Assembly (NCBI RefSeq): GCF_007990935.1
Contig: NZ_BJXJ01000014.1
Location: forward strand, 46,001 to 110,000
Length of the DNA: 64,000 nt
Direction of reading: 5' to 3'
Origin: Vibrio sagamiensis NBRC 104589
GTDB taxonomy: Bacteria > Pseudomonadota > Gammaproteobacteria > Enterobacterales > Vibrionaceae
The notes below the pieces were generated by a model. That model made no database searches. It was not told where the DNA came from and worked only from the letters and a program-made list of their open reading frames with translations. Of the stretch, positions 1-10,689 are shown piece by piece. The translations under genes were made by a program, and so were the position numbers. How positions within the stretch are numbered: position 1 is the stretch's first letter; each line of letters starts with the position of its first letter.

Positions 1-60
1 ATTCTTCTTAGTCAAGACGATGAAGCACCCCTGAGTGACTTCACCTCTGAGTCAGAATAA
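1..60 (+). CDS. xseB: Exodeoxyribonuclease VII small subunit, C-terminal end (partial)
   Basis: The first 60 bases read as 19 codons and a TAA stop. The acidic tail, with the residues LLSQDDEAPLSDF, looks like the C-terminus of Vibrio XseB. The gene order xseB-ispA-dxs is standard in gamma-proteobacteria and supports the call. XseB is the small subunit that, with XseA, forms the single-strand-specific exonuclease VII. Only the last part of the gene is in the window, so nothing can be said about the conserved core. The stop lies 9 bases before the ispA start, so the two genes are probably co-transcribed. Confidence 0.7.
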   Translation: MLLSQDDEAPLSDFTSESE

Positions 61-69
61 TCATCGGTA

Positions 70-966
70 ATGAGCAACGAAATGCAACAAACACTGGCGT
101 TTTATCAACAACGAAATAACCAGCAATTAAATCGGTGGCTGGAGCAATTGCCTCATCACGAGCAGCCTCTTATTCAAGCCATGAAATATGGACTGCTTCT
201 CGGTGGCAAAAGGGTTAGGCCATTCCTTGTTTATATGACAGGTGAAATGCTTGGCTGTCAGCCAGAAGATCTCGATACCCCTGCGTCAGCCATCGAGTGT
301 ATCCATGCCTACTCGCTGATTCATGATGATCTCCCAGCAATGGATAACGATGATTTGCGTCGTGGCCAAGCCACCTGTCATATAAAATTTGATGAAGCTA
401 CAGCAATTTTAACTGGTGATGCCCTTCAAACATTAGCTTTCACTATCCTTGCAGAAGGATCACTAAACCAAGAAGCAGAAAACCAACGAATCAAAATGGT
501 ACAAGCTTTGGCTAAAGCCTCTGGTGCTCATGGTATGTGTTTAGGTCAAGCTCTTGACCTTGGAGCCGAGAATTGTACCGTATCTCTTGAGACTCTAGAA
601 GAAATTCACCGTAATAAAACCGGGGCTCTTATCACCTGTGCATTAACGCTTGGAGCTCTAGCTGCTGGAAAAAAAGGGTTGGAGGTTCTACCACACCTTG
701 AACGATACTCTTGTGCAATTGGACTGGCATTTCAGGTACAAGACGATATTCTTGATATTATAAGTGACACTGAAACTTTAGGAAAACCTCAAGGTTCAGA
801 CCAAGAGTTGAACAAAAGTACTTATCCATCTTTGCTTGGTTTAGATGGAGCTGTGGCAAAAGCCCACACTCTGCTTCAAGAAGCACTTCAAGCATTGCAA
901 GCAATACCTTACAATACTCAGTCACTCGAAGATTTCGCCCGATATGTCATCGAACGCAAAAACTAA
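70..966 (+). CDS. ispA: (2E,6E)-farnesyl diphosphate synthase
   Basis: A cytoplasmic prenyltransferase that condenses isopentenyl diphosphate with dimethylallyl and geranyl diphosphate to make farnesyl diphosphate, the precursor of undecaprenyl phosphate and quinone side chains. At 298 residues it has the usual bacterial length. The first aspartate-rich motif, [10 protein letters not shown], begins near residue 86 and the second, QVQDDILD, has its aspartates near 225; both bind the diphosphate through magnesium. A second in-frame ATG four codons inside is an alternative start. It follows xseB by 9 bases and precedes dxs by 20, so the three genes look like one operon for isoprenoid supply. Confidence 0.95.
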   Translation: MSNEMQQTLAFYQQRNNQQLNRWLEQLPHHEQPLIQAMKYGLLLGGKRVRPFLVYMTGEMLGCQPEDLDTPASAIECIHAYSLIHDDLPAMDNDDLRRGQATCHIKFDEATAILTGDALQTLAFTILAEGSLNQEAENQRIKMVQALAKASGAHGMCLGQALDLGAENCTVSLETLEEIHRNKTGALITCALTLGALAAGKKGLEVLPHLERYSCAIGLAFQVQDDILDIISDTETLGKPQGSDQELNKSTYPSLLGLDGAVAKAHTLLQEALQALQAIPYNTQSLEDFARYVIERKN

Positions 967-986
967 CACAAAAAGCGCGCATATAT

Positions 987-2855
987 ATGACTCTTGATAT
1001 TTCAAAGTACCCAACACTGGCATTAGCGAATACTCCGGAAGAGCTGCGTCTACTTCCGAAAGAAACCCTGCCAACACTGTGTCAGGAGCTTCGCACTTAC
1101 CTGCTCAATTCCGTTAGCCAATCGAGCGGACACTTAGCATCAGGTTTAGGTACTGTTGAGCTTACTGTTGCCTTGCATTATGTTTATAACACACCCGTTG
1201 ATAAACTCATTTGGGATGTTGGCCACCAAGCATACCCGCATAAAATTCTTACAGGTCGTCGTGAACAGCTTTCCACTATACGTCAAAAAGGTGGGCTTCA
1301 TCCCTTCCCTTGGCGTGAGGAAAGTCAGTACGACACCCTCTCTGTTGGCCACTCATCGACATCGATCAGTGCAGGCTTAGGCTTAGCAATCAGTGCCCAA
1401 AAAGAAGGTCAAGGCCGAAAAGTGGTCAGTGTTATTGGTGATGGTGCTATCACTGCAGGTATGGCTTTTGAGGCCATGAATCACGCAGGTGATGTTCATA
1501 CTGATATGCTGGTCATTCTCAATGACAACGAAATGTCGATTTCTGAAAACGTGGGCGCTTTGAATAACCACCTCGCTAAAGTGCTGTCTGGCAGTTTGTA
1601 TACCTCGATCCGTGAAGGAGGTAAAAAAGTACTGTCAGGTGTTCCTCCTGTTAAAGAGCTGGTTCGCCGAACAGAAGAGCACTTAAAAGGCATGGTTGTA
1701 CCAGGCACGCTGTTTGAAGAGTTGGGCTTTAATTATATTGGTCCAATTGATGGTCATAACATCAATGAGCTAGTTAAAACGTTAAAAAATATGCGTGAAT
1801 TAAAAGGACCTCAATTTCTGCATATCATGACGAAAAAAGGCAAAGGCTATGAACCTGCCGAAAAAGATCCAATTGGCTACCATGGGGTACCAAAGTTCGA
1901 TCCAAGTCATCATAGCTTACCAACCAGCAAAACCAATAAGCCGACATTTTCGCAAGTGTTTGGTGACTTCTTATGTGATATGGCCGCTAAAGATCCGCAG
2001 TTGATGGCAATCACCCCCGCGATGCGTGAAGGCTCAGGCATGGTACGCTTCTCTAAAGAGTACCCAGACCAATACTTTGATGTCGCAATAGCCGAGCAAC
2101 ATGCGGTCACACTCGCAACAGGAATGGCAATTGCAGGAGACCGTCCTATTGTGGCGATCTACTCCACTTTCTTACAGCGTGGTTACGATCAGCTCATCCA
2201 TGATGTTGCGATTATGGATCTTCCCGTTATGTTTGCCATTGACCGTGCTGGTTTGGTCGGTGCTGACGGTCAGACTCACCAAGGGGCTTTTGACTTAAGC
2301 TTTATGCGTTGCATCCCTAATATGGTGATCATGACTCCAAGTGATGAGAACGAATGTCGCCAAATGCTCTACACGGGTCACATGCACACTGGACCGAGTG
2401 CCGTTCGTTATCCACGTGGTAGTAGCAATATAAGCTGCTCTATCGATGAACAGTTCACCGCTCTTGAAATAGGCAAAGGACGTATTGTTCGTGAAGGTAA
2501 AAAAGTGGCTATTCTAAACTTTGGTACCTTCTTAGGTAACGCATTAGAAGCCGCTGAACAGCTCAATGCCACGGTCGCTGACATGCGCTTTGTGAAACCA
2601 ATCGACGAGACTCTGATTCGCAAATTAGCCGCCAAGCATGATGTCATCGTGACACTAGAAGAAAACGCCATTGCTGGTGGTGCTGGTGCTGGAGTCAGTG
2701 AGTTTATGATGCAAGAGAAGATCATAAAACCCGTTCTGCACCTTGGTTTACCTGACCGCTTTATTCCTCAAGGTACACAGGCAGAATTACATCAAGATTT
2801 AGGTCTAGATGCCAAAGGGATCGAGGCATCAATCAACGCTTATCTTGCGAAATAA
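987..2855 (+). CDS. dxs: 1-deoxy-D-xylulose-5-phosphate synthase
   Basis: Thiamine-diphosphate enzyme joining pyruvate and glyceraldehyde 3-phosphate, the first step of the MEP isoprenoid pathway. The protein has 622 residues, full length for Dxs. The ThDP/magnesium motif starts at GDGAITAG near residue 151. The later segment [15 protein letters not shown] is typical of the transketolase pyrimidine-binding domain, and a C-terminal transketolase domain follows. It is the last gene of the rightward group; a strong hairpin follows it. Supplying DXP also links it to thiamine synthesis, and thiL lies just beyond on the other strand. Confidence 0.96.
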   Translation: MTLDISKYPTLALANTPEELRLLPKETLPTLCQELRTYLLNSVSQSSGHLASGLGTVELTVALHYVYNTPVDKLIWDVGHQAYPHKILTGRREQLSTIRQKGGLHPFPWREESQYDTLSVGHSSTSISAGLGLAISAQKEGQGRKVVSVIGDGAITAGMAFEAMNHAGDVHTDMLVILNDNEMSISENVGALNNHLAKVLSGSLYTSIREGGKKVLSGVPPVKELVRRTEEHLKGMVVPGTLFEELGFNYIGPIDGHNINELVKTLKNMRELKGPQFLHIMTKKGKGYEPAEKDPIGYHGVPKFDPSHHSLPTSKTNKPTFSQVFGDFLCDMAAKDPQLMAITPAMREGSGMVRFSKEYPDQYFDVAIAEQHAVTLATGMAIAGDRPIVAIYSTFLQRGYDQLIHDVAIMDLPVMFAIDRAGLVGADGQTHQGAFDLSFMRCIPNMVIMTPSDENECRQMLYTGHMHTGPSAVRYPRGSSNISCSIDEQFTALEIGKGRIVREGKKVAILNFGTFLGNALEAAEQLNATVADMRFVKPIDETLIRKLAAKHDVIVTLEENAIAGGAGAGVSEFMMQEKIIKPVLHLGLPDRFIPQGTQAELHQDLGLDAKGIEASINAYLAK

Positions 2856-2902
2856 GCAGCATGCCCAAGTAGCTAATTATCTGAGTAACGACTACAACGA
2901 TC

Positions 2903-2932
2903 AAAAAGGGGGGCAAGCTTTGCCCCCTTTTA
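2903..2932. terminator. Bidirectional intrinsic terminator between dxs and pgpA
   Basis: An A-run, a GC-rich inverted repeat (GGGGGGCAAGC facing GCTTTGCCCCC) and a T-run form a symmetrical hairpin. It lies between convergent dxs and pgpA and can end transcription from both sides. Confidence 0.85.
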
Positions 2933-2997
2933 ATCTTAATAATCCTAAGTTATATCATAAGATACCCAAGTACCTTCAAAAAGCTTGGAGACCTCTT

Positions 2998-3510
2998 TTA
3001 TCCCAAGACTATCCAACCGGCGTAATTTGCGGTTAACAGCAGCGCAACTGCTGCCATAATCCCGGCCACGATGTCATCGATCATGATCCCTAAGCCACCG
3101 TCGACCCGCTTATCTAGCCAACTGATCGGCCAGGGTTTGACCATATCGAAAAAACGAAACCAGACAAAACCTGCTACAATCCACTGCCATTCCGTGATTG
3201 GAATATTCAGGGCAGGCATCACACTCATCGTGAGCCAAAAGCCAGCAAACTCATCCCAAACAATTGAGCCATGATCATGAACCCCCATATCATCGGAAGT
3301 AACCTGACAAATTTTAATCCCGACAATACATGAGATGACGACCACAATGAGATAAGCAGACAGAGGGAGCTGCGCGAGCAATAAAAAGAAAGGAACAGAA
3401 GCAAGTGTCCCCATCGTACCAGGGACGATTGGGGATAAACCGCTACCAAAACCAGTAGCGAGTAAGTGCCATGGATTTTTTAAACGGATCAAAGAAAGAG
3501 GATTCGTCAT
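2998..3510 (-). CDS. pgpA: Phosphatidylglycerophosphatase A
   Basis: Membrane phosphatase that removes phosphate from phosphatidylglycerophosphate to give phosphatidylglycerol. It has 170 residues, the family length. The N-terminal segment HLLATGFGSGLSPIVPGTMGTLA is typical of PgpA, as is the later IVWDEFAGFW with its conserved acidic residues. Several hydrophobic membrane segments are visible. It is the last gene of the nusB-thiL-pgpA run, 106 bases after thiL, and converges with dxs on a shared terminator. Confidence 0.93.
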   Translation of the reverse strand: MTNPLSLIRLKNPWHLLATGFGSGLSPIVPGTMGTLASVPFFLLLAQLPLSAYLIVVVISCIVGIKICQVTSDDMGVHDHGSIVWDEFAGFWLTMSVMPALNIPITEWQWIVAGFVWFRFFDMVKPWPISWLDKRVDGGLGIMIDDIVAGIMAAVALLLTANYAGWIVLG

Positions 3511-3616
3511 TTTGCCAACCTATACTGACGTTGTATTATTCGTGTTTGTTATGTGTCCAAGTGACTGAGGGAGCTTGATTTATAGCCATAGCACTACATC
3601 AAGTGCGCTCAAACCA

Positions 3617-4582
3617 TCATGTGAAATGGTCAAAACCGCTTAACTCCCAATCCAGTTGTTGCTGATTGTCATGCAATTCAAAGATGCCCCTAGGACGAAT
3701 TTGCCCAATGCAGGTCACTTTACAACCAATATGTGCCAAAGCACTTTGTAAAGACCCACGATTATGCTCTGGAACAGTAAAGCACAATTCATACTCTTCG
3801 CCACTGGTTAGAGCATAATGCTGGGCGCTGACTTTGTTATCGAGAAACTGGGCTAACTCTGCTGAGATGGGTAACTGAGAAACGTCCAAGCTGACGCCAA
3901 CATCGGACTGCTTCATGATATGTTTAATATCTGAAATTAAACCATCAGAAATATCAATGGCTGAAGAGGCGAGCCCGAGCAAGGCTTGACCGGCTAAAAT
4001 ACGAGGAGTGCTCAGATAATGCCTTTGTTCCAACTCAATGGCTGCGGGACGAGTACGGTAAGCCTGATTTAAAATAACATCTAAGCCAGCCTTTGCATCG
4101 CCAAGGTTACCTGTAACATAAACCCAATCACCGACTTGTGCCCCAGAGCGGGTTAATGCGCCTTTCTCTGGCACAAAACCTTGTACCGTCAATGTGAGAC
4201 TTAAAGGACCTTTCGTCGTGTCGCCACCAATCAACTGAATTCCAAAGTAATCCGCTAAACTGAAAAATGACTTGCAGAAAGGTGCCAACCAAGCTTCGTC
4301 TGGTTCTGGCATAGTCAGAGCAAGGCTCACCCAAGCAGGCGTCGCTCCCATCGCGGCCAAATCACTGATGTTCGACGCTAGTGCTTTATGTGCGACCCAA
4401 GCAGGATCTGCATGAGTAAGGAAATGAGTGCCAGCCACCAGAGTATCGGTACTGACTGCAATGTGAACGTTCGCTGGCGCTTTGACTAAGGCGCAATCAT
4501 CACCAGCCGCCAACAGCACATCTTTACGCTGAGCTTGTTGAGCAACGAAATATTTTTCGATTAAGTTGAATTCACCTGACAT
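3617..4582 (-). CDS. thiL: Thiamine-monophosphate kinase
   Basis: ATP-dependent kinase that turns thiamine monophosphate into the cofactor thiamine diphosphate. It has 321 residues, the normal ThiL length. The N-terminal GDDCAL motif and the internal GGDTTKG motif are the metal and nucleotide sites of the PurM/ThiL fold; a DISDGL segment follows in the second half. It lies downstream of nusB, but a strong symmetric hairpin occupies the 63-base gap. Its expression therefore depends on read-through or on a promoter of its own. Confidence 0.94.
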   Translation of the reverse strand: MSGEFNLIEKYFVAQQAQRKDVLLAAGDDCALVKAPANVHIAVSTDTLVAGTHFLTHADPAWVAHKALASNISDLAAMGATPAWVSLALTMPEPDEAWLAPFCKSFFSLADYFGIQLIGGDTTKGPLSLTLTVQGFVPEKGALTRSGAQVGDWVYVTGNLGDAKAGLDVILNQAYRTRPAAIELEQRHYLSTPRILAGQALLGLASSAIDISDGLISDIKHIMKQSDVGVSLDVSQLPISAELAQFLDNKVSAQHYALTSGEEYELCFTVPEHNRGSLQSALAHIGCKVTCIGQIRPRGIFELHDNQQQLDWELSGFDHFT

Positions 4583-4603
4583 ATTTTATTCATGTATTTG
4601 TAC

Positions 4604-4632
4604 AAAAAAGGTCAGCAATTGCTGACCTTTTT
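4604..4632. terminator. Intrinsic terminator between nusB and thiL
   Basis: Near-perfect palindrome: an A-run, AAGGTCAGCAATTGCTGACCTT and a T-run. It is symmetric, so it could act on either strand. It sits inside what is usually treated as one nusB-thiL-pgpA transcription unit and may lower thiL-pgpA expression. Confidence 0.75.
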
Positions 4633-4645
4633 GAGGAAGAAATCG

Positions 4646-5113
4646 TTATCTCTTACGAACGTGAGGCGCCGCTTTGTCCAGAACACCGTTAACAAATTTG
4701 TGACTGTCTTCTGCCGCAAATACTTTGGCAAGCTCAATCGCTTCGTTGATCACAACTTTAAAAGGAACATCTTCACGACGAGTCATTTCATACATAGCGA
4801 GACGAAGCAAAGCCAGTTCCATCATATCTAGGTCTTGCATTGGGCGAGACACATATGGACGAATCTTGCTGTCTAACTCCATGTGGCTAAGTACAACACC
4901 GCTTAGTAGTTCACGGAAGTAAGCGACGTCAGTTTCAGGAGCAGAAAGTGCTGGCTCTGATGCATGAAGTTCTTCTTCATCGTATTTATCGCCAGATAAA
5001 AACTGTTCTTCGATCGCGGCAACATTCTCTTTCGTTATTTGCCATGAATAAATCGCTTGTAGAGCGAATTGACGTGCATTACGACGTGCGGCTGGTTTCA
5101 CGCTGGCCCCCAT
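4646..5113 (-). CDS. nusB: Transcription antitermination protein NusB
   Basis: All-helical RNA-binding protein that pairs with NusE (ribosomal protein S10) on boxA to prevent early termination in rRNA operons. The 155 residues show the NusB signature: N-terminal [18 protein letters not shown], and C-terminal [11 protein letters not shown] followed by [10 protein letters not shown]. Its start overlaps the ribH stop by one base, which suggests translational coupling. The ribH-nusB pairing is very common in gamma-proteobacteria. Confidence 0.96.
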   Translation of the reverse strand: MGASVKPAARRNARQFALQAIYSWQITKENVAAIEEQFLSGDKYDEEELHASEPALSAPETDVAYFRELLSGVVLSHMELDSKIRPYVSRPMQDLDMMELALLRLAMYEMTRREDVPFKVVINEAIELAKVFAAEDSHKFVNGVLDKAAPHVRKR

Positions 5114-5583
5114 TAGGAATCAATTTCAGATAGTACATTAATCATTTCAAGTGCGCTTAGTGCAGCCTCTGCACCTTTATTACCAGCCTTGGTTCCTGCG
5201 CGTTCAATCGCTTGATCAATCGTATCAACAGTCAGTACACCAAATGCAACTGGAAGACTATACTCCAGAGAAACTTGTGCTAGACCTTTGTTACATTCAC
5301 TACAAACATAGTCAAAATGAGGTGTGCCGCCACGAATCACAGAACCGAGAGATACGATAGCGTCGTATTTCCTTGTTTTTGCAACACGTTGAGCCACTAG
5401 AGGCAGTTCAACCGCACCTGGACAACGAACAACGGTGATGTTTTCTTCGCTAACTTGTCCGTGACGCTTTAGTGTATCGATCGCACCAGAAAGAAGACTT
5501 TCGTTAATAAAACTGTTGAAGCGAGAAATCACGATAGCAATTTTTGCATTTGGCGCTGGTAAGCTACCCTCGATCACTTTCAT
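5113..5583 (-). CDS. ribH: 6,7-dimethyl-8-ribityllumazine synthase
   Basis: Penultimate riboflavin enzyme. It condenses 3,4-dihydroxy-2-butanone 4-phosphate with the ribitylaminouracil to form the lumazine. It has 156 residues, the usual length for this shell-forming protein. SRFNSFINE near the N-terminus and [14 protein letters not shown] in the middle are characteristic substrate-binding segments. It follows ribBA after 157 bases, so the rib genes run ribD-ribE-ribBA-ribH toward nusB. Confidence 0.96.
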   Translation of the reverse strand: MKVIEGSLPAPNAKIAIVISRFNSFINESLLSGAIDTLKRHGQVSEENITVVRCPGAVELPLVAQRVAKTRKYDAIVSLGSVIRGGTPHFDYVCSECNKGLAQVSLEYSLPVAFGVLTVDTIDQAIERAGTKAGNKGAEAALSALEMINVLSEIDS

Positions 5584-5740
5584 AAGCTTTCCTTTGACTA
5601 TATTTTTAAGTGAAAATTGTTCATCAAGTGAGAACCGACGGATTCTAGCACAATGTAGTGAGCAATATCTAATGGAAATTGGCTATCTATTGACTCATCT
5701 TGATGAATAATGACTTTTTAGTCTCTAAAAAGAGTTAAAG

Positions 5741-6850
5741 CTATTCACATACGTACTCGATTACATGGAGACCAAATCCTCCAAGAGCATGGTACTTATG
5801 GTTTGTCGATGACAATAAGCGCATATTTCGAATACCTAAATCTGCCAAAATCTGGCAGCCAACGCCAACTCGACGGCTGGTACCGTATCTTCGCGCAGGC
5901 TTTGGGGCTTTATTGTTATCTTGTGCTTCAAACATTTTTACTCGATGAAGTAAGTGTTCCGTTGACTCTTCATAACTCAATACTACAAGAACACCACCTT
6001 CTTGGCTGATCCGTTGCATGGCTTTATTCAATGTCCAACTGCAGTCAGGGTCTCGCTCACTGCGTAGTACATCACTAAAAACGTCTTGCAGATGGACACG
6101 AACTAAGGGAGCATTTTCATTCAGTTCACCTCGGCACATAGCATAATGAACTTGGTTATCGATCGTGTCTTTATATGTTACAAGGGTAAACTCACCATAT
6201 TCTGTTGGCATTTTACATTGTGCAACACGTTCAATGGTCGTTTCAGTATGGTTACGATATTCGATTAAGTCTGCGATGGTACCCAGTTTTAAGCCATGTT
6301 GCTCGGCAAAAACTTCGAGGTCTGGACGGCGCGCCATCGTGCCGTCGTCATTAAGAATTTCGACAATAACAGAGGCGGGTTCTAAACCAGCCAAACGGGC
6401 CAGATCACATCCAGCTTCAGTATGTCCTGCACGAGTCAGTACGCCTCCTTCCTGGGCGGCTAATGGGAAAATATGTCCTGGTTGCACTAAGTCCGAGGAC
6501 ATCGCTTCTTTAGCTACAGCGACTTGAATAGTATGTGCCCTGTCTGCGGCAGAAATTCCCGTGGTTACACCTTCAGCAGCCTCAATCGAAACAGTAAAGT
6601 TAGTCGTATATTGCGCATTGTTGTCCTGTACCATTGGGGGCAGGCCTAATCGTTCGCAACGAGCTTGAGTCATCGTCAAACAAATCAAACCTCGGCCATA
6701 TTTTGCCATAAAGTTAATTGATTCAGGGGTAATGTGCTCAGCAGCAATGATCAGGTCACCTTCATTTTCACGATCTTCATCGTCCATAAGGATAACCATT
6801 TTTCCTGCGCGAATATCATCAATAATCTCTTTTGGCGTGCTAATTGGCAT
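5741..6850 (-). CDS. ribBA: 3,4-dihydroxy-2-butanone-4-phosphate synthase with degenerate GTP cyclohydrolase II-like domain
   Basis: The 369 residues contain two domains. Residues 1 to about 200 are a RibB domain that makes 3,4-dihydroxy-2-butanone 4-phosphate from ribulose 5-phosphate; [10 protein letters not shown] near the N-terminus and the [13 protein letters not shown] segment are its catalytic and binding motifs. The remainder resembles GTP cyclohydrolase II (RibA). The zinc site of RibA, with its cysteine cluster of the RCDCG type, is missing: around residue 265 the sequence reads [11 protein letters not shown] infer that only the RibB half is active and that a separate ribA lies elsewhere. 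The gene lies between ribE and ribH. Confidence 0.92.
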   Translation of the reverse strand: MPISTPKEIIDDIRAGKMVILMDDEDRENEGDLIIAAEHITPESINFMAKYGRGLICLTMTQARCERLGLPPMVQDNNAQYTTNFTVSIEAAEGVTTGISAADRAHTIQVAVAKEAMSSDLVQPGHIFPLAAQEGGVLTRAGHTEAGCDLARLAGLEPASVIVEILNDDGTMARRPDLEVFAEQHGLKLGTIADLIEYRNHTETTIERVAQCKMPTEYGEFTLVTYKDTIDNQVHYAMCRGELNENAPLVRVHLQDVFSDVLRSERDPDCSWTLNKAMQRISQEGGVLVVLSYEESTEHLLHRVKMFEAQDNNKAPKPARRYGTSRRVGVGCQILADLGIRNMRLLSSTNHKYHALGGFGLHVIEYVCE

Positions 6851-6954
6851 AGTATCTACTTCCGTTATTCAACTATTTAAATACTGACATCATCTTTAAG
6901 CCATTTGTGATCAACCATGGGGCTCAGCAAATGGTAAACAACAGAAAAATCGGC

Positions 6955-7608
6955 TTAGGCAAAACCATTTTCTTGTAAGAAACCCATTGTGATCTTGGAC
7001 TGTGATGACGCTTCTTGTTGTCCTAGTAGCAAACGCTCCATGTAACGCGCGAGCACATCTACTTCTAGATTAACTCGACGACCAACCTGAAATTGTTCGA
7101 TCGTTGTTTCTTCACTGGTGTGCGGCACAATTGTTAATTTAAATGCGTTTTTACGTAATTCATTGACGGTTAAACTAATGCCATCAACTGTTATTGAGCC
7201 TTTTTCTGCCACGTATTTACTCAAACTTTCTGGCATATCTAACCACAGTTCAATCGCTCGACCGACATGATTGCGTTCAACGATCGTTCCTACGCCATCA
7301 ATGTGGCCCGAAACAATATGACCACCAAAGCGCGTTGTAGGCAACATCGCTTTTTCAAGGTTTACTTTATCTCCAACCTGATAGGCAGAAAAACCCGTCT
7401 TATTTAACGTTTCCAATGACAAATCTGCACGATAATAATGCTCACCAAACTCCACAACAGTTAAGCAAACACCATTAGCCGCTATACTGTCACCAAGTTT
7501 GACATCGGACATATCCAGTTTGCCTGTTTCTATCTTAACCGTGACATCCTCACCCTTTGGGGTAACGGCCGCTAACGTGCCAACAGCTTCTATAATTCCT
7601 GTGAACAT
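6955..7608 (-). CDS. ribE: Riboflavin synthase, alpha subunit
   Basis: Dismutates two molecules of 6,7-dimethyl-8-ribityllumazine into riboflavin and the ribitylaminouracil. It has 217 residues and starts with the family's MFTGIIE signature. Two lumazine-binding repeats are visible; the second begins near IVSGHIDGVG, with GISLTVNE further on. The start overlaps the ribD end by 19 bases, indicating translational coupling. It is followed by ribBA after 104 bases. Some annotations call this gene ribC. Confidence 0.95.
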   Translation of the reverse strand: MFTGIIEAVGTLAAVTPKGEDVTVKIETGKLDMSDVKLGDSIAANGVCLTVVEFGEHYYRADLSLETLNKTGFSAYQVGDKVNLEKAMLPTTRFGGHIVSGHIDGVGTIVERNHVGRAIELWLDMPESLSKYVAEKGSITVDGISLTVNELRKNAFKLTIVPHTSEETTIEQFQVGRRVNLEVDVLARYMERLLLGQQEASSQSKITMGFLQENGFA

Positions 7609-8744
7609 AATGCTTCTTTTTCGTTCTCGTTGTCTTTTAGGTTAGCAGTAATACGGATATCTTTGCCGACTTGCCTGACATCCGTAATATCTAAGTCAAT
7701 CACTTGTGACATGTGAGTCAAACCCAATGCTCCAAACAAGCCTCTGCCATCACAGCCCATGATTTTTGGCGCAAGGTAGATAACTAATTCATCAACAAGA
7801 TTGGCTTGAATCATTGAACTTGCGAGGGTTGGGCCGGCTTCCACCCACAAATGGTGTAGTGAATGCTGGTTTGCCAAAGTGAACAATATTTTTTTTAAAT
7901 CAAGACGTCCATTATCATCAAGTTGAGGAATAAGATCTCCCTCTTGGCTAACAATAATACACTCTCCATCAGCCTGAAAGAGTTTTAGGTTCTGACGCAG
8001 TTGGTTCTGTCGGTCTAAAATCACTCGATGCGGCTGCCTAACATCACTTTGCTGGTAACAAGTTTGCACACTAGGTGGGAGCTCTTGCCAACGAATATTA
8101 AGCGAAGCATTATCCTCAATCACAGTTTTACTGGTCGACAGGATGGCACTACTTATCGCTCGATAGCGCTGTACATCTTGTCGCGCTTTAGGAGAAGTGA
8201 TCCACTGACTTTGACCGTTTTGCAAAGCACTCTGACCATCCAAACTTGCAGCCATCTTCAACTGCACAAATGGCATACCTGTTTTCATGAATTTAATAAA
8301 TCCACGATTCAATGATAGTGCTTCACTTTCAAGCAAACCTACTTGTACCTCAATACCAGCATCCTTGAGCATTTGAATCCCTCTTCCTTTGACTTTAGGA
8401 TTGGGGTCTTGCATCGCACATACAACTCTGGATACTTTAGCTTTGATTAAGCTTTCAGCACAAGGAGGGGTTCGGCCATGATGCGAGCAAGGTTCAAGAG
8501 TAACGTAAACCGTTGCGCCTTCAGCAAGATCGCCAGCCATACGTAAGGCATAAACCTCTGCATGAGACTTACCTGCACGTTGATGATACCCCTCCCCTAC
8601 AATCTTAGCATCACGAACAATAACACAGCCAACATTTGGGTTAGGCGTTGTCGTATAGATACCACGTTGTGCCAATTTCATGGCTCGGGCCATCATATTG
8701 ATATCGAGAGGAGTAAACTCAACAGCTGATGTATTTTGTAACAT
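7590..8744 (-). CDS. ribD: Bifunctional pyrimidine deaminase/reductase
   Basis: Carries out steps two and three of riboflavin synthesis: deamination of the pyrimidine ring, then NADPH-dependent reduction of the ribosyl side chain. The 384 residues comprise an N-terminal zinc deaminase domain with HAEVYAL and PCSHHGRTPPC, and a C-terminal reductase domain of the dihydrofolate-reductase fold (FVQLKMAASLDG, then HHLWVEAGPTLASS). A later start in the MMARAMKLAQRG segment is possible. nrdR lies 22 bases upstream, so nrdR-ribD-ribE-ribBA-ribH-nusB reads as one unit. Confidence 0.95.
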   Translation of the reverse strand: MLQNTSAVEFTPLDINMMARAMKLAQRGIYTTTPNPNVGCVIVRDAKIVGEGYHQRAGKSHAEVYALRMAGDLAEGATVYVTLEPCSHHGRTPPCAESLIKAKVSRVVCAMQDPNPKVKGRGIQMLKDAGIEVQVGLLESEALSLNRGFIKFMKTGMPFVQLKMAASLDGQSALQNGQSQWITSPKARQDVQRYRAISSAILSTSKTVIEDNASLNIRWQELPPSVQTCYQQSDVRQPHRVILDRQNQLRQNLKLFQADGECIIVSQEGDLIPQLDDNGRLDLKKILFTLANQHSLHHLWVEAGPTLASSMIQANLVDELVIYLAPKIMGCDGRGLFGALGLTHMSQVIDLDITDVRQVGKDIRITANLKDNENEKEALCSQEL

Positions 8745-8766
8745 AATCTACTTATTTTTGACTAAA

Positions 8767-9216
8767 TCAATCTTCAAGGCGTGCTATTTCTTCACCGAAT
8801 TCACGTATGTCCTCAAAACTTCTATAAACAGAAGCAAAACGGATATAAGCGACTTTATCCAAGTCTCTCAACTGCTCCATGACCAGATTACCAATCATTT
8901 CACTTGAAACCTCACGCTCGCCTGTCGCACGCAGTTTTGATTTAATCATACTGATTGCCAGTTCTATGGCATCTGCACTAACTGGACGTTTTTCTAATGC
9001 GCGCTGGATACCACCAGCCATTTTATCTTCATTAAACGGTTCACGATTACCATTGGATTTAATGACCTTCGGCATCACAAGCTCAGCCGTTTCAAACGTA
9101 GTAAAGCGTTCACTACATGCAAGACATTGACGTCGACGACGCACTTGATGTCCGTCCGCAACTAATCGAGAATCAATAACTTTTGTATCGTTCTCTGAAC
9201 AAAAAGGACAATGCAT
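8767..9216 (-). CDS. nrdR: Transcriptional repressor NrdR
   Basis: Zinc-finger/ATP-cone repressor of ribonucleotide reductase genes; it senses ATP and dATP and binds NrdR boxes. It has 149 residues, the standard length. MHCPFC near the start and [10 protein letters not shown] form the four-cysteine zinc ribbon; the ATP-cone follows from about residue 46 ([14 protein letters not shown]). It appears to be the first gene of the nrdR-rib-nusB unit. No nrd genes are in the window. Confidence 0.96.
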   Translation of the reverse strand: MHCPFCSENDTKVIDSRLVADGHQVRRRRQCLACSERFTTFETAELVMPKVIKSNGNREPFNEDKMAGGIQRALEKRPVSADAIELAISMIKSKLRATGEREVSSEMIGNLVMEQLRDLDKVAYIRFASVYRSFEDIREFGEEIARLED

Positions 9217-9290
9217 ACCATCTCCAAATAAAATGCAATTGGGTTCATTTCAAAAGCAAAGACTAGTGTAGCGGAATTGTAATGTGAGAG

Positions 9291-9320
9291 AAAACAAAAA
9301 GGGACATCTCTGCCCCTTTA
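9291..9320 (-). terminator. Intrinsic terminator downstream of proA
   Basis: On the minus strand, AAAGGGGCA and TGTCCCTTT form a stem with a GAGA loop and one mismatch, followed by a T-rich run. It ends the leftward proBA transcript before nrdR. Confidence 0.7.
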
Positions 9321-9424
9321 ACGTTAATTTTATTAATCATTGCCTTGGGTGCTGAATTTTACCGCAATCGGGGCACCTCTATCTCAAAAATACGCTAAAG
9401 CATCTGAAATAATACAAAAGAAAG

Positions 9425-10672
9425 TTATTTACGAATCAAATAATTCGCTTTCCCAACCCATTTATAACTGGTCAATTCTTCAAGTCCCATTGGACCTCGG
9501 GCGTGAAGTTTTTGTGTGGAAACCGCCACTTCAGCACCTAAACCAAATTGAGCACCATCAGTAAAACGTGTTGAAGCATTGACATACACCGCAGCAGAAC
9601 CAACAGAGTTAATAAATAATTCAGCATTTACCAAACTGTTGGTCATGATGGCATCGGAGTGGCTGGCATTATGTACTCGCATATGCTCAATAGCGGCTTT
9701 AACATTAGAAACAATTTTTACCCCTAACGTATAGCTGAGCCATTCGGTATCAAAATCCCCTTCTTCCGCATCACGAATTTGACAAGTATCCATCCATTTT
9801 TTGGCGTTAGGCTCTGCCACAAAAGTGACTTTATCTTGCAAACGATCCACCAGCATCGATAAGAAAGGGGCCGCGACTTCTTCATGAACCAAAAGAGTAT
9901 CCAGTGCGTTACAAGCCGATGGACGTTGCACCTTAGCGTTTTCGACAACATCCAGTGCTCGTTCAAGATCCGCCGATTCATCAATGAAAATATGACTGAT
10001 ACCAAACCCCCCGATGATCACGGGGATAGTGCTATTTTCTTGGCACATTTTATGTAGACCCGCTCCACCACGTGGAATGATCATATCAACGTAATCATCC
10101 AACTTTAATAGTTGAGATACCCACTCACGCTCTGGTTTTTCTATATATTGTACCGATGCGGCTGGCAGATTTGCTTTTGCCAGCGCCGATTGAATCACTT
10201 TAACCAGCTCCATATTGGAGAAAAATGTCTCTTTACCGCCACGTAGAATGCTGGCATTGCCTGTTTTTAGACACAAAGCGGCAATATCAATGGTCACATT
10301 AGGGCGTGCTTCGTAAATCACACCGACCACCCCGAGAGGAACACGACGACGAGACAAAGACATGCCATTTTCTAGGACTTTGCTGTCTATCTCGCTGCCA
10401 ACTGGATCATTGAGGCTAATCACATTACGCACATCATTAGCAATACCAGCCAAACGCTCTTCGTTAAGCAATAGGCGATCGATCAAAGCTTCCGTCAGCC
10501 CTGCCTCACGAGCAAGTTCGATGTCTTTTGCATTCGCTGCCAAAATAACATCAACATTAGCTTCCAATTCATCAGCAATAACAGCCAGTGCTTGATTCTT
10601 TTGAGCTGTTGATGCAGTCGCAAGTTGAAAAGCCGCTTCTTTTGCCGCTTTTCCCATATTGGTTAAATCCAC
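9425..10672 (-). CDS. proA: Gamma-glutamyl phosphate reductase
   Basis: NADPH-dependent reductase, second step of proline synthesis, giving glutamate 5-semialdehyde. It has 415 residues, typical of ProA. The aldehyde-dehydrogenase-like active-site cysteine lies in [15 protein letters not shown] near residue 253. [23 protein letters not shown] in the first half is the nucleotide-binding signature. It follows proB by 17 bases in a two-gene operon and ends at an intrinsic terminator. Confidence 0.96.
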   Translation of the reverse strand: MDLTNMGKAAKEAAFQLATASTAQKNQALAVIADELEANVDVILAANAKDIELAREAGLTEALIDRLLLNEERLAGIANDVRNVISLNDPVGSEIDSKVLENGMSLSRRRVPLGVVGVIYEARPNVTIDIAALCLKTGNASILRGGKETFFSNMELVKVIQSALAKANLPAASVQYIEKPEREWVSQLLKLDDYVDMIIPRGGAGLHKMCQENSTIPVIIGGFGISHIFIDESADLERALDVVENAKVQRPSACNALDTLLVHEEVAAPFLSMLVDRLQDKVTFVAEPNAKKWMDTCQIRDAEEGDFDTEWLSYTLGVKIVSNVKAAIEHMRVHNASHSDAIMTNSLVNAELFINSVGSAAVYVNASTRFTDGAQFGLGAEVAVSTQKLHARGPMGLEELTSYKWVGKANYLIRK

Positions 10673-10689
10673 TTTACTTCCCTCGATGA

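Noticed and set aside
2408..2725. A 105-codon open frame on the minus strand inside dxs
   Set aside because: It lies entirely within the antisense of dxs, which has complete family motifs; no ribosome site or family resemblance.
5584..5740. Possible FMN riboswitch between ribBA and ribH
   Set aside because: The 157-base spacer lacks the conserved FMN-aptamer blocks; nothing supports a riboswitch here.
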